A stretch of 64,000 nt of DNA from Saxidomus purpurata (lineage: Eukaryota; Mollusca; Bivalvia; Venerida; Veneridae). The stretch covers positions 34,007,463 through 34,071,462 of the forward strand of contig JAFMSR010000001.1 in NCBI GenBank assembly GCA_022818135.1, in the 5' to 3' direction. Every line of letters begins with the position of its first letter. Within the stretch, counting starts at the first letter, position 1. This document shows positions 11,919-23,894 of the stretch, piece after piece. The translations under genes and the position numbers were made by a program. Under the pieces are notes generated by a model. That model was not told where the DNA came from. It saw only the letters and a program-made list of their open reading frames with translations, and searched no databases.

Positions 11919-12995
11919 TAGCTCACCTTGTACAAAGAGCCAGATTGAGCTATCAGGATCGCATTCCGTCCGTCCGTCCGTCCGGCATTCCATTTGTTCG
12001 TGTCCGGGCTGTTACTTTGGCATGCATGAAGAGATTTTCAAATCATGTAGCACAAATGATCAGCACATGAAGACGACGTTTAGCGTGCATAACCCACGCC
12101 CCTGCCTCAAATGTCAATGTCACACTTAGAATTGAAAGGTAACAAAACCTTTTATATGCGACAATTGTAGTGCGGGCTGTAACTTTGTCATGCATGAAGG
12201 GATGTTCAAATCACGTGGCAAAAATATTCAGCACATAAAGACGACGTGTCAAGTGCAATACCCACGTCCCTACCTCATACGTCAAGAGTTTAAGGGTAAA
12301 TGTGTCTTATATATATGCACACATTCGTATCCTGACTGCAGCTCTGTTATGCATTGAAGGATTAAAAATAACTCGGCACAAATGTTCAGCAAGTCAAGAT
12401 TATGTGTCACGTACACAACCCATGACCCCGCTCAAAGGTCAAGGTCACGCTAAGAGTTTTAAGATAATAGAATCTTGTTAATATGCACACATTCGTGGCC
12501 GGATTGTAACGTTGTCATGCATTGAGGGATTTGAAAATACACAAATGCACACATTTTCAGCACATCACGACGATAAGTCTGCAAAACCCACGACACTACA
12601 TGACGGGTCAAGGTCACACTTAGAGTCCAAAGGTCATGGCATGCTATATGCGTGGTAACTTTGTCATGCACGGAAATATAGTAACATTTCATGGCACAAT
12701 TATAAAGCACTTATAGTAGACATATCGAGCGCAAGTACCATGCCCTTACCTTGAACGTCTAGGGCACCTTTAGAGGTAAGAGGTTTTAGAATCCTGCATA
12801 ATATCCACATGTCTATGACCAGATTGTAACTCTGCTAGACATTGAATGATTTTAAAGTGAAATGGAAAGAACGTTCAGCACATGGAAATATAAAGTAATG
12901 TACGCAAGTACCTGGACCACAACTTGAAAGTTAATGTCACTGACTGTGGGATACCGCTTTTGGGGCATACGTCACTTATAAGAGACAGCTCTTGA
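11919..12995 (+). mobile_element. Tandem-core element with about 165-bp units (copy 1)
   Basis: The head is tagctcaccttgtacaaagagc followed by a (CGTC)n run at about 11966-11983. The core repeats 'atatgcacacattcgt..ggactgtaactttgtcatgcat..cagcacatcaagacgacgtgt..aggtcacacttaga' at about 12152, 12309, 12479, 12645 and 12800. The tail is a stem-loop, GTCaCTTATAAGaGAC (12971-12986), followed by AGCTCTTG. The element at 44860-45440 shares core and tail. No protein is encoded. Confidence 0.7.
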
Positions 12996-12999
12996 TGAG

Positions 13000-13779
13000 T
13001 CAAAGTTCTACAAAATTATGGTAAATTTATGCGCAGTCTCGTCGCATGAGACCGTTCTGACTGGAAAGTGAATAAAATATACAGCACAAGGAGGTTAATG
13101 AGATGTTTATAAAGATTGATGGGACTGACAATGACGGGCCAGAAGGCATTTTAAGACATTTTATTAAATAGATTATCTCTACAACAACTAATTAAAACTG
13201 ATTACAATTTTAATGTGTCCAATAAACATAAGTAAAACATGCATACATAAACAAAATCAAGGTAATTTTTATAACAATTATGAACCAAATCCGAGAAAGT
13301 TTCAAAACTAAGACATCGGTAAAATGCTGATATCAGCAGTTTTCTTATCCGTTGTCGTAATACAATATCAAAGTAACTCTTTTTCTACGCTTCTATGTGC
13401 TCACAAACAATTTGAAGCACTGTTTCTGCATGTACTAAATTTAATCTTATTTTTATTTAAATTTTTAGCAAACATATACTTTTAAGGCTATGATACAAAC
13501 AAGTCTGCATGTAAATGTTTCATCACATAGGTAATCTCTGACCTTTAAATAACAAGAATAAAGTTGCGCACTATCATTTAAAGCAATGCATTTCTTACAA
13601 CAATAAGGCCTGTCCCTAACCTGACTATCTTTGCACTTTAAAAAGTATATAAATACGTCACAATGTTGTTATCATAGTCAGACATAGGTATTTTGGAAAG
13701 TAGTTCGCAGCACTAAAAAACTATTCCAACATTTATCCCTCAAGCTTGAACAAAATAGTCCAAAGGTCAATGGCAGACA
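13000..13779. other. AT-rich DNA, nothing recognised
   Basis: No exon, RNA gene or repeat unit was recognised between the tandem-core element and the inverted repeat copy that follows. Confidence 0.35.
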
Positions 13780-14455
13780 AGATTATTTGTAACGTTTGCT
13801 TTCAAAAATGATACAAGACCACTAGGCAATGCTTCATGTCGAATATCTAGGTCTAGAACTTTGTGGCCTGAGACAAGACGATTTTAAATGGTTTTCCAAT
13901 ATATACATCTTAGTAACATCAAGTGAGCCCCGGGGCGGGGTCGATTTCAAGCGAGGGTCATGCTTAGAACAATATTGGTAAAACACAATAAGGCAATGTT
14001 ATCTTTTGGGTTTGAAACAAGAACATGTTTGCGGGAGCGAGTAAACTTAATTTAACTTAATTTGACCAATCTTGGTAGAGGTCCACTGTGAAATGCTACC
14101 TTTTAAATGTCTGAGCTCTTGGCATTACGGTTTTATACATGAAGATTGTTTTAGTGTTCCCTATATAAACCTATGTAAAATCAAGTGACTTTGTGGTTTC
14201 AGAGACGAATAGTTTCGAATAGAATATAATAAAATGTTCGTCTTGCGGTTTCCTATACAAAACATTATAGTTTTTTTCGGTTGCCATAGTTCTTAATGGA
14301 ATGGAATTCTTTGAACAGACTTGATAGAGCACCCTCACAGGAACATCTCTGATAAGTTTCATCACTATCGGCCAAGCGGTTGCAGAGATGTTGTTTGAAG
14401 CATACTTTGGACAGACGGCATACATCAACGATCCTACATGTAAAAGCTCACTATG
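13780..14455 (-). repeat. Inverted, decayed copy of the 3312-3981 repeat family
   Basis: On the minus strand it carries the family's phrases: 'tgatttt acatagg' (about 14160-14185 on the plus strand as ctatgtaaaatcaagtgac), 'gcggacctct'-like text near 14070-14080, and a head reading gtgagcttttacatgtagg at 14420-14450. It is too decayed to bound precisely. Confidence 0.45.
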
Positions 14456-15028
14456 ACCGCTACATGGTAAGGTGGGCTAAAATCATATTGTGTTGTACAA
14501 ACTTCTAAACTTACATCATCGTAATTCATCACACCATAGCATGTAAGTGTACCACGGCACTTTTAATTATTCATTGTCTGTAAATTAATAAGACATTTTT
14601 GACATACAAAGCTTACAAAGTTGATATATTACCGAAAAACGTAACAATGCTGTTGAAAAAGAACTAGAGAGTTAAATTCCCTTCCATTTTCGAATCGACC
14701 ATATGGTATTAATCTTGTTTTTTCGTCAACAATCAATGCTCTGACATATACAATATATTTATTTATCGTACAATGGTAGTAGAAATAAATAAAATTGAGA
14801 TGTTAAATACTAACAAACACCGTACATTACCAATTTCATACTCTATGGATACTTGAGACATTTGAAAGACTTAAGTCAAGTATGTTGTTGACTACACATG
14901 TACATGTCTGTTTATTAATTTGTTTCTGCTTATAGTAATATATTCATAGATCTCTCATAGCATTGTATCAAAATGACAAGAATCCTGAAAAGTATTCCGA
15001 CTTTATGTACAAAATTGTAAATAATGGT

Positions 15029-15367
15029 TCAACATTTCTTTATATACGAGCAAATTCCTGTTATTGTATCTTTGCTTATCTCACATTGGTAGAAGCCTTT
15101 CCCAACACAATATATCAGGTCAAATATCCCACCTAGAGCGTCGAAGTTCTCGCCTGTAAGGATGTCAATACTTCGTTGCTTTGGCATAACATGATTATCA
15201 TTGACATGAATCATTACTAATGCAGTCTTTGCAGGATCTGTATGATAATAGTAAAATTTTGCATTATGCAAAGTTGAACTTATTGTCTTAACTTTCATAC
15301 TACCTTTTAACATTTCAACATAGGTGAGTGGCAGTTGATATACTTCCTTTGGTGAGAACACCAGCAA
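15029..15367 (-). CDS. Terminal coding exon of an unidentified gene
   Basis: A 339-nt open block on the minus strand ends in TGA and encodes 112 residues. It is preceded by a good splice acceptor (pyrimidine-containing ..gcttactttag, AG at 15368-15369) and opens in phase 0. The peptide has a balanced, protein-like composition (VFSPKEVYQLPLTYVEML.., then ..DILTGENFDALGGIFDLIY and a cysteine-containing C-terminus ICSYIKKC), unlike the Phe/Ile/Lys-rich chance ORFs nearby. The family was not recognised. It lies 4.6 kb downstream, on the same strand, of the stop codon of the exon A-G gene. It could belong to a separate gene or to an alternative 3' end; exon E (phase 0) could join it in frame, exon F (phase 1) could not. 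Confidence 0.55.
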   Translation of the reverse strand: MLVFSPKEVYQLPLTYVEMLKGSMKVKTISSTLHNAKFYYYHTDPAKTALVMIHVNDNHVMPKQRSIDILTGENFDALGGIFDLIYCVGKGFYQCEISKDTITGICSYIKKC

Positions 15368-16756
15368 CTAAAGTAAGCTTGGACAAATATGGGTCTCAAA
15401 AAACTCACTTTATGTGTTTTATCTGAATATATTGGTATATGTATTGGTGTATAAGACAATCAAAAAGATATTTTTCAAATTATACAGTCTGTTAGAAATA
15501 CAGTTTGGATATATTATAATTACCATTCGAAATTTTTTTAATGAGGTCTGCCAGCGACATTGAAGTTATCAAAAGTAAATTCGACGAAATTCACAAATCT
15601 CGAAAACGACTTGTATTCTCAAATCAAAAACGCATTTTATATAATAGAATTTCAAACATATTTGATAATAAGAGTGCCAAAAATTGTCACATAATACGCT
15701 CGTCAGAGGTTAACTGTAATGGCCAATTTCTTTTATGTGGCTTGAAACCTGGTTTGAAACCTAGATTGAACAAGCTCAGTTTCAATCCAGAATTGAATCA
15801 AAGCTAATGCGGATTTCTTTTTTCTATTTTGCTCAAACCACTCTTCGTTTCTTTTGTACTGACTTCAATCCTAGCTTGGGGAAAATTAGTGAATCATGCT
15901 ATAACGGTACTGTGTAAGTCGGTCATTTTAAAAACTGCAGTGAATCACGGAATAATAAAAGTCTATAAAATTATCAAATTTTAGGAAAATAAAAAATCAA
16001 TGCGCTAAATGTCTAATAATAAAACGAATGCATTTATTGAGTACGTTAAAATTTTAAAGAGTGAAAGAGTGTCGGACAAAATTGGGGAGAACGAGCGAAT
16101 AAGGAAGGTGTAATGATGCAGGCAGGTGAAAGGTCGTGGAGAAGAAGATAGAGGGGAAAGGTACAACCATTGAAAAAATCATCGATCATTTCAACAATTA
16201 TCCAAACAATCGGCCGGTCAGTCATTTAGCCAGTCATTCAATATTGAATGAACAAAAGAATATTAGAACAACGTTATGTATAACCAGAATGAACTGAAAA
16301 TAATTTCCGTAACTAAATATTTTGTTTCCTATTAACGTAACATTGGTAGGAAAAAGAACGTACATAAATATGATAGTTGTTTCTATTATGTTTAACAGAG
16401 AGGGGTGCGTACATGCGCGACAAAATGAGTGCGAACGTGGACTAAGTAAAACAATTTGAATTTTATCAATTTTATCATTTTGATGAAATCTTGAACACCA
16501 CGAGAAAACCAGACTTAATAAAAAAACGCTCAAAATCAGTGTGATTTCAAAACCAACTTCATGTAAATGTTTTTTCCCTAAATGCATTTGGATAAACAAT
16601 AAGAAAATATTAACATATCTACATAAAAATACCATATTGATAGTTAAATATGTGATATAGTACGAAATGCAGTTAAAGTACACCGAAATATGTCCTATAC
16701 ATGAATAATGCTGCGACTATTCTCGTATTGACTGATAATAACAAATGGTCAAGCCT
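15368..16756. other. Non-coding AT-rich DNA with one repeat fragment
   Basis: Positions 15737-15790 share 'gtggcttgaaacct(a/g)g(a/t)tt' with the inverted repeats at 16899 and 18490. Apart from that no structure is clear. The long minus-strand ORF at 16234-16683 is rejected as a gene because of its hydrophobic, low-complexity content and the absence of splice support. Confidence 0.35.
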
Positions 16757-18637
16757 ACCCTACAGGTGGTTTGAAAATACAATGACCACGTGCGCGTCTC
16801 CTTTTCTGGGTTGGAGAAATGAAATCGGTCATCGAAAGCAGGCTTGGACACTGTCCAAGGCTCAAGACCAAGCCGAGATTATAGAAATGAAATGCGTCAG
16901 TGGCTTGAAACCTAGATTAAGCTTAAAGTCAGGCAAAAGAAATTGGCCATGAATGGTTATAAACTTAGCAAATAAAGGGCAACTAAACTCAAAAGTGACC
17001 TGAGCGATTAAGATGGTATTCAAACTGCACCAAGACATTATGTCAATAGACATTCACAACAAGTAAAAATTGGTAAAGATTTGTGTCAAGGCCGGACAAA
17101 TAAAACTATGTCCAATTTTACTAATTCAAGTGCAATAACTCCAGTCTTAGAGTGATTGTGGCGATTGGGCTTGTTATAATTCTTAGCCAATATATTAGGC
17201 TAATACATATGCTCAGTACATTTAAAAACTCAACAATTTTAAGTCAAATATTTTAATTAAATAAAAATATGGAAAACTCAGTTACATATTTTCTAATTGT
17301 CCTGCCCATTGACTATGGTCTTGTTGTGTTTTTTTCTTAAACACAACACGAAAAACATATGGAAAGTGCAAATTTCATAAAAATCAATATATGCATTTAG
17401 GTTTTCATTGTTAAGGGTTTAGTTCACCTTAGAAAAATTATTAAACAGTGGTACAGTTTGTCATTTCCAAAACGAAAAAGAGCTTTGAAATCCCCGAAAA
17501 TCGTACAAATCCGATATGTCTATTCATTTTGTTATTTTGATAAATCTTGGCTAAATTCCGCTTTGTTAATGAAAATACTAGTTGAAGGATCAAAATTAAA
17601 TTGAACCATTTTTTTCTGACGAATTTTGAAAGAGTTAAGCAATATTTCGTGAATATAGCACATTTTTTATTTAAAATTAAACCCAAAATATGATTTTTCA
17701 TTGGTGCAAAAGCTATCGCAACATGTTAAATCAGGCAAAGTAAAATATTAAGCAATTAACATTTTTTTACCACCAACACTTCACCCCCATTTTCTTTATA
17801 CATCTGAAAATCAATTCTCCGTTAATGTAAATACGTAACAGTTTTATTTTCAGAAAGATCAGAAACCCGAGTTAGTAGAATTAATGATTTTTCGAACATC
17901 AAGCATCAAACATGTTATTATGCATTAAGAAATGTGTCCATTTTTGTTCCCTTATCTAGCTAATGTTTTGAATAGGAAAATAAAACCAGATGCTGAAAGG
18001 CCAAAGCACAAAGTAAATGAAGCGGAAACGGATTTAACTGTTTTACTTGTGAATTGAATTTCTCAGATCGTCTTTTATTACTGTGTTCTTGTGAAATCCA
18101 CATGTCGGGATGCACTTGAGTTTCCGAATAAAATAGGGCCCATGTTTAAAACAGTGATCTTTGATTTGACTTTATGTATGTGATATTTGTCATGCTAAAC
18201 AAGTAAAAATCATTTAATGTATCTTTTGGTTTTACCAATGAAAACAATCTGTACTTTCACAACAAGTTTAGTTAATATAGAATTGATTTAGAGGCTGGTC
18301 AAGTCTAAATTCGTTCAGATTTACTCATTAAATGGCAAAATCTCAGGAAGGACTGCAAGGACTGATTTTGCTAGTTATCATACTATGCCCGCAAGCATTT
18401 TCAAATTGGTGCAAATCTAATTATGAGTTTTGGACTTATTGTCAATTTCTCTTCCCTGACAGGAAGCTTAATCTTGGTTTCAAGCCACTTACGGATTTTT
18501 TTTCTATAATCGAAACCTAGTCTTGAGCCTTGGACAGTGGAAAAGCCAAGTCTAGATGTTCGATTTCTTTTCTGCAATTATGAATTGGAGACGAGCACGT
18601 GGTAATTGTGTTTTCAAACCAGCTATATGGTAGAGTA
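16757..18637. repeat. About 190-bp inverted repeats flanking a 1.5-kb spacer
   Basis: 16757-16942 and 18432-18637 are reverse complements with moderate divergence. Shared landmarks are 'ggtttgaaaa(t/c)acaat', 'ccacgtgc', 'cactgtccaaggctcaaga', 'gattatagaaa' and 'gtggcttgaaacc(t/a)agatta'. The spacer is AT-rich and non-coding. This could be one foldback element or two copies of a short repeat inserted in opposite directions; the extra partial copy at 15737 favours the second reading. Confidence 0.6.
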
Positions 18638-18639
18638 TT

Positions 18640-19976
18640 GTGGAGACTTCCATTATCTGAATAGGTACACACATGTCCTCTTTAGGGGCTCATTGGTGCA
18701 TACCATTATGAAAATGAGTGTTGTTCAAACACATATGCAAGTAAATGTATGCACCCGTAGCAAAAAATCAATCAACGGTTTAATGAGCCTTTTTCAAAAC
18801 AACTTCTATCTAATGTGTACACTACGGTAGCACCTTTACAGTACTGACACACTTGACTATTTCGTAAATTATGATTTTGTTGCACATTTCATATGCCCTT
18901 CGCATACCACTTTGACATGAGCGTTGTTTACGAGCTTTAAGGTCAGTGAAAGGGTTTGGATTGTTATTCAGAATGGCTTGTTTTAATTCATTGAAACGTA
19001 CGAATAACTTAGGTTTCTTATGTTAAGGAAATAAGCTGCTTCAAAAATATATTCGTTTTAGTGACTTTAGATGGAACATGTCAATGAATTTACTTGTGTT
19101 TTAGATCTTGTAACTCTAAAGAACTTCATGTATGTTAAGCATTCTGGATAGATCTTCAAACAATGTAAATATATCAAGGTCTAACATGTGATGCAAGAAG
19201 ACAGGGATATAATTGACGTATAAAAACGTTAAAAATGCAAATTATACCTATGTTCTGTAGTTTTCATCGTTGTTTCACAACTTTGCCGTATAAATCAGTA
19301 ATCAGTTCGAAAAACTAAAGCAAATAGAGGAGGAGTGTAGTATCGGCAGCCATATTTGATAGTTATGTAGGTTTGCGAAAACTTAACCAAGAACCTCTTA
19401 TTTACCAAATACAATCAAGGACAATTTATTATTTAAAAATGGCCTTCACTCGGTTCTTTTGCTACAATGTTAATTATAGACTTAACCATGACATTTTGAT
19501 GAAAACGACATTGAAGTTACGAAACATTAACAATGGACTTACCGGATTCCTTCGTTTTATATAAAAAAGAACGTTTTCATTTGAACATTTTTGGTGTATG
19601 TTGTGATGGCTTATTGGTTTAAAGGTTTCTAAACGTGGTATTGCTAAGTGACATCGTCGTTCGGTCAAACTTAAATTCCAGTATGTATTAAAAGTAAAAA
19701 TTAAAGACTGCCACGAAGTAGTTAACATCGAGCAGTCTTTTTGAAGTTCCCTTTTTGTCGGAAAAATAAAATAAAACAATAAAAAAACGAACACTCCCTT
19801 CGCTGTTAAATAATCATAACTATAATGTAACCAGACAGGTACAATCTGATTATTGCATAATTCGTAGTCATTGCTAGATACAGTATAGTCAATATATAAG
19901 AACAGCTCAACAAAGATAAACGGGAAAGAGGGTTTGGAGTGGTGTAAGGAACAACATTTTTCAATATATCTACTGA
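18640..19976. other. Non-coding DNA, includes the probable 3' UTR side of the minus-strand gene
   Basis: Below the stop codon at 19977-19979 the minus strand has no further splice-supported coding. The 169-codon ORF at 19474-19983 overlaps that stop in another frame and is not supported. Confidence 0.35.
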
Positions 19977-20227
19977 TTAGCATGTAGCCTTAAATAAATT
20001 TTCAAAACATTCACCCTTGATATTTCTGATAGCATTGGTTGCATCTGTGCCAACTCTTGTAGTGATGATCGCTAGAATAATTAACTTCTTTGATGCATCT
20101 ATGTCGTCGGGTTGACTGAGATGATCGAAGCTTAAACCTCTTGATTTCATTGCCAACTCGTTTGTGAGATCTGTTAGTATTTCTTTGATTGTATCACCCC
20201 GATGCGAATGAAGTATTTGTATCTGAG
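19977..20227 (-). CDS. Exon G, last coding exon of the minus-strand unknown gene
   Basis: A strong acceptor (tttgttttttcag) precedes CTCAGATAC. With two leading bases completing a split Ala codon from exon F, the exon encodes 82 residues and a TAA stop. The peptide is helix-rich and polar (..LHSHRGDTIKEILTDLTNEL.., ..SQPDDIDASKKLIILAIITTRV..). No signal peptide, catalytic motif or known domain was recognised. The splice phase matches exon F exactly. Function is unknown. Confidence 0.75.
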
Positions 20228-20810
20228 CTGAAAAAACAAATACAGGTACTCATTTACTTAAAATCAGAATGTACACTGTTGCATGCATCTGTACAATATC
20301 AGACCTGAGGAACAGGATAGATCTTAAAAAAATTATTATACAACCACTTTGCGGATTTCAATATTTCAATTAATCTTTTCACTGGCTCCATCCTATATGA
20401 CCTTACAGAAACCATTAATTAGAAGTGCACAGGCATCTGTCTTATGTGGAATACATGTAACAGCGATTAATTAAGAAAGGTGACTTGTCAAAGCAAAAAG
20501 TGGTTAAAATGGGCATGAATCATATCGCTTTCATTTATATAATAAACATTTTTATGCTTTTAAGAATATTTGAAAATATTCCTATTGGAACCCTACTGGA
20601 ATAGGTCAAAAATGTTGATTGTCACAGTTGCGGTCATAAATAAGGGGGCTTGATGAGTTTTTTAAAATATTAATTTGTAGTAAACTTAAAAATAAGCCTT
20701 AATTAGATTAAAAGATTATTTCACCCACCTGAACCATATATGTTTATCTACCAAGATTTAAAAGGGATATTGGTTTGTCAAACACGCAGAATATTGAACG
20801 CTATAATTAC

Positions 20811-20872
20811 CTGCAAGAACTGTAAATCCTATAAAACCTTTCGTAGCCAACTTTCTTCTTAACATCTTATTT
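20811..20872 (-). CDS. Exon F, downstream part (split by LINE insertion)
   Basis: The minus-strand text reads ..NKMLRRKLATKGFIGFTVLA and ends at a clean donor (TTGCAG|GTAATT, exon end 20811) in phase 1, which joins exon G. Going upstream, the frame runs into a 15-bp repeat (20873-20887) and then into a LINE. The missing 5' half of the exon lies 3.6 kb away at 24473-24498. Joined, the halves give 88 nt, that is 29 codons plus one base, fully open. As the locus stands, the exon is broken. Confidence 0.75.
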
Positions 20873-20887
20873 AAAGCGTTACAATAC
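20873..20887. repeat. Target-site duplication, left copy (AAAGCGTTACAATAC)
   Basis: This 15-mer is identical to 24473-24487. The two copies bracket the LINE at 20888-24472. A 15-bp duplication is typical of target-primed reverse transcription by L1-type elements. Confidence 0.9.
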
Positions 20888-20920
20888 GTTACATTTTCTT
20901 TTAATGATGGTTTTTATCGT

Positions 20921-21493
20921 ATGGACGAGGGTATGTCAGAGTTGTTACAACTAATTCGATGTTTAGATCTCGAAGATATATGGAGAAGACGTAAACCGCT
21001 TGAGAAACAATATACGTTTGCGCGGTCTCAGTCAAAATCACGCATTGATTATTTCCTTACATCAAAATCTATTGACAGCGAAATAAGCAGAGTTAAAATC
21101 AGTAATTTTTTGTATTCAGATCATGATTTAATTTCTATGATTTTGGACACTGAATGCGTTGTTAGAGGTCCTGGTCTCTGGAAACTCAACGCGAGTATTT
21201 TAAACGAAAATGAATATGTTGAAATATTAGAATCTTTTTGGAAATACTGGGTCTCTTGTAAAGACAAAGTTGCCACAAACCGTGAGTGGTGGGATATGGC
21301 TAAGAACAAAATAAGAACATTATCTATAGATTTTACAACGGGCAAAGCAAAACCACACAAAGAAATTAATAGACTAGAAGAACAAATTCAAATACTAAAA
21401 AATAATGAAAGTCAAGCAGCGAGAGCAGAAATAAAAAGTATGACGGATACATTAAATGCATATTACAAAAAGCAATTAGATGCGGCGAAATAA
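20921..21493 (+). pseudogene. LINE ORF2 fragment: endonuclease C-terminus and linker
   Basis: The 190 codons contain the apurinic-endonuclease-like motifs SRIDYFLTS and SDHDLIS, followed by GPGLWKLNASIL, the usual boundary text in L1-type ORF2. The frame is then lost in a stop at 21491-21493; the next open frame continues with 'AKYIDEDDTSSKYFFDLEK'. The first part of the endonuclease, with its catalytic Asn and Glu, is absent because the element is 5' truncated. Confidence 0.85.
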
Positions 21494-21757
21494 GATCGAA
21501 AGCTAAATATATAGACGAGGACGATACATCATCAAAATATTTTTTCGATTTAGAAAAAAGGCGGTTAAAGATAAATTGTGGGCAAAAATTCGTACCGACT
21601 CAGGGGAAATAAAAAATGGTATAGACTCTATTTTAAAAGAGCAACGGAATTTCTTTAAGAAACTGTTTACTTCAGAAGACATCGATAAACGTTCTGCTGA
21701 AATTTAGTCAGCTCCTTAAATACAAGCCTATGCATAGAAGAAGCTAGTATTTTAGAG

Positions 21758-22660
21758 TTGGACATTAGCGAAGACGAGATAAAGAGAGTTATAATGGGAT
21801 TTAAAAAGTCTAAATCACCGGGCGAAGATGGTATTACAGCTGAATGGTATCAAAAATTTTGGTATTTAATCAAAAATGATTTTTTACAGGTTTTTACAGA
21901 ATCTTTGGAGTCATTCTGTCTACCTAACTCTCAGTTTAAGGGGGTTTTATCGCTTTTATATAAAAATGATGAAAGTGAAAATTTAAAGAATTGGAGACCG
22001 ATAACGCTTCTTAATGTTGACTATAAAATTGTTGCCAAATGTTTAGCAGTACGAATAAAACCGTTTTTGCCAAAGTTACTTCATAGTGATCAAAAAGGAT
22101 TTATTAAGGGGCGCTACATATCAGACTCAAACAGGTTAATCCAAGACGTTATAGACTTCGTAGATTTTGAGGACATGGATGGTATTATAATCTTTTTAGA
22201 TCAAACAAAAGCTTTCGACAGGGTTGAATGGGAATGGGTAGACATATGTTTAAATAAATTCGGATTTGGGGGAAAATTCAGAAACTGGGTACATATGTGT
22301 TTGGCAGGTTCTGAAACTGCTATTCAAACTAACGGTTTCATTTCAGAGAGCTTCTCAATTTCTCGTTCTATTAAACAGGGATGCCCTTTAGCCCCTCTAC
22401 TTTACATTTTACAAGCAGAGCCAATGGCCTGTGCCATTAGAGAGGACAAAGATATTCGGGGTATCAAACTTCCGTCACACGACAGTGTTATCAATAACAA
22501 TCTCAAACTTAAGTTAAATCAATTTGTAGATGATACACAGTTCTTTTGTGACAATGAAGCCTCTTTTCTAAAATTATTTAAAATTCTTAACACTTACGAA
22601 TTAGCATCCGGTGCAAAAATGAACAAGGAAAAACAACTGGGCTTTTTATTGGAAAATTGA
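21758..22660 (+). pseudogene. LINE ORF2 fragment: reverse transcriptase
   Basis: Three hundred codons cover the RT fingers and palm. The visible motifs are KSPGEDGITAEWYQKFW, NWRPITLLNVDYKI, HSDQKGFIKGRYI, motif A FLDQTKAFDRVEW, KQGCPLAPLLY and motif C QFVDDTQFF (catalytic DD present). It ends in a frameshift near 22640; the following frame reads NNVPKFRYINWTRNYVNTLG. Inactive as part of the LINE. Confidence 0.92.
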
Positions 22661-22796
22661 AGAATAACGTTCCAAAGTTCAGATATATAAACTGGACAAG
22701 AAACTACGTAAACACTCTAGGCATAAGTCACGGCTACAATATAGATGATCAGATAATAATGAAATCTGGATGAAAAAGATAAAAAAATAAAAAAAA

Positions 22797-23234
22797 TTGT
22801 CTACAAGTCTGGACATCAGTAGAGGGCTAACATTAAAAGGTAAAGTTCTTACTCTGAAGACTTTTGTAATTTCCCAAATCATGTTTGAAATTGAAACGCG
22901 AGGGATCCCAAAAATATTTATTGAAGAAATAGAAAGTGCAATGTACAATTTTTTATGGGATGGCAAAAAGTCTTTAGTTTCAAAAAATACTATCGCGCTT
23001 AGTCAACTAGATGGCGGTCTTGATATGTGTAATATAGCAAACATATACGCAGGCTTAAATGTTAAAATGATTTATAGACTCATACACTCTCCGCTAGAAA
23101 ACTGGAACGCTATCGGTAAATATTTTCTTAAACACTATGATAAACAACTAGGACAAAACTTCTTTTTATGTAAATGTTCAACATTCAAATCTTTTTCCAT
23201 GGTAGGAATAACCACACGTTTTTACTGCGCTTGA
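22797..23234 (+). pseudogene. LINE ORF2 fragment: post-RT region
   Basis: 'RGLTLKGKVLTLKTFVISQI' and 'MYNFLWDGKKSLVSKNTIALSQLDGGLDM' are the standard region after the RT thumb in L1-type ORF2. It is broken from the RT part by stops at 22750-22790 and from the C-terminus by a frame change after 23234. Confidence 0.85.
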
Positions 23235-23435
23235 ACATTGGAGCCGATTTAGAAAATGCTTTAAACCAGAGACCAGCATGGATATTCAAAATACATTTAT
23301 ATTTGCAATGAGCACATCAGATTTCGAAATAAACCAATATTATTTTAATCATTTATAAAAAGTGGTATTATATGCATAAAGAACATATGGGATACACACC
23401 GAGGAACATTCATCTCTTCAAACGAACTGTTTAAA

Positions 23436-23894
23436 ATGTTAAGATTTAGAAGAAACTGGATCTCCGAGTGGCAAACGATCAAAAGAAGCATTCCTGAGAA
23501 ATATATTTACGCGCTCAATAGTCAAAAGCTCATGACGAATGTAAAGCTATTATGTCTCGAAGGAATCGATTTAAAATGCAAGTCAGGAAAACGCTTTAAA
23601 CCCGAAAATTTAAAACTTAAATATATTTCTGCAATGTGGTGTCAAAAGATGAGTAATCTTAAAGTTGAAATTAAATGGGAAATTTTCCTTGATACAACAA
23701 TCTGTTGGAATTTAGTTTGGGGTATAATTTCAAAGTATTTTGCGTCAAATAAAGCTAAGCAATTTCAATGGAAATATTTACACAACATCATTTTTACAGA
23801 ACATAAATTAAATTTAATGAAACAATCGGACGGAAATTGTATCAAAAAGAGAAACTTTAGTTCACTTGATATGGGAATGTCCTTTTGCTTCTAA
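23436..23894 (+). pseudogene. LINE ORF2 fragment: C-terminal region
   Basis: Open block with 'KAKQFQWKYLHNIIFTEHKLNLM' and downstream 'LIWECPFASNIW' in another frame, matching the L1-type C-terminal section where a Cys/His knuckle normally sits (compare 34417-34839). The knuckle itself is disrupted by a frameshift near 23850. Confidence 0.75.

Noticed and set aside
16234..16683. 149-codon hydrophobic minus-strand ORF
   Set aside because: The apparent membrane segments come from T-rich codons; text near 16440-16520 resembles non-coding text at 17490-17580, which suggests a repeat.
19474..19983. 169-codon minus-strand ORF
   Set aside because: It overlaps the stop of exon G in another frame, is rich in Phe, Tyr, Ile and Leu as expected of AT-rich chance translation, and has no splice or motif support.
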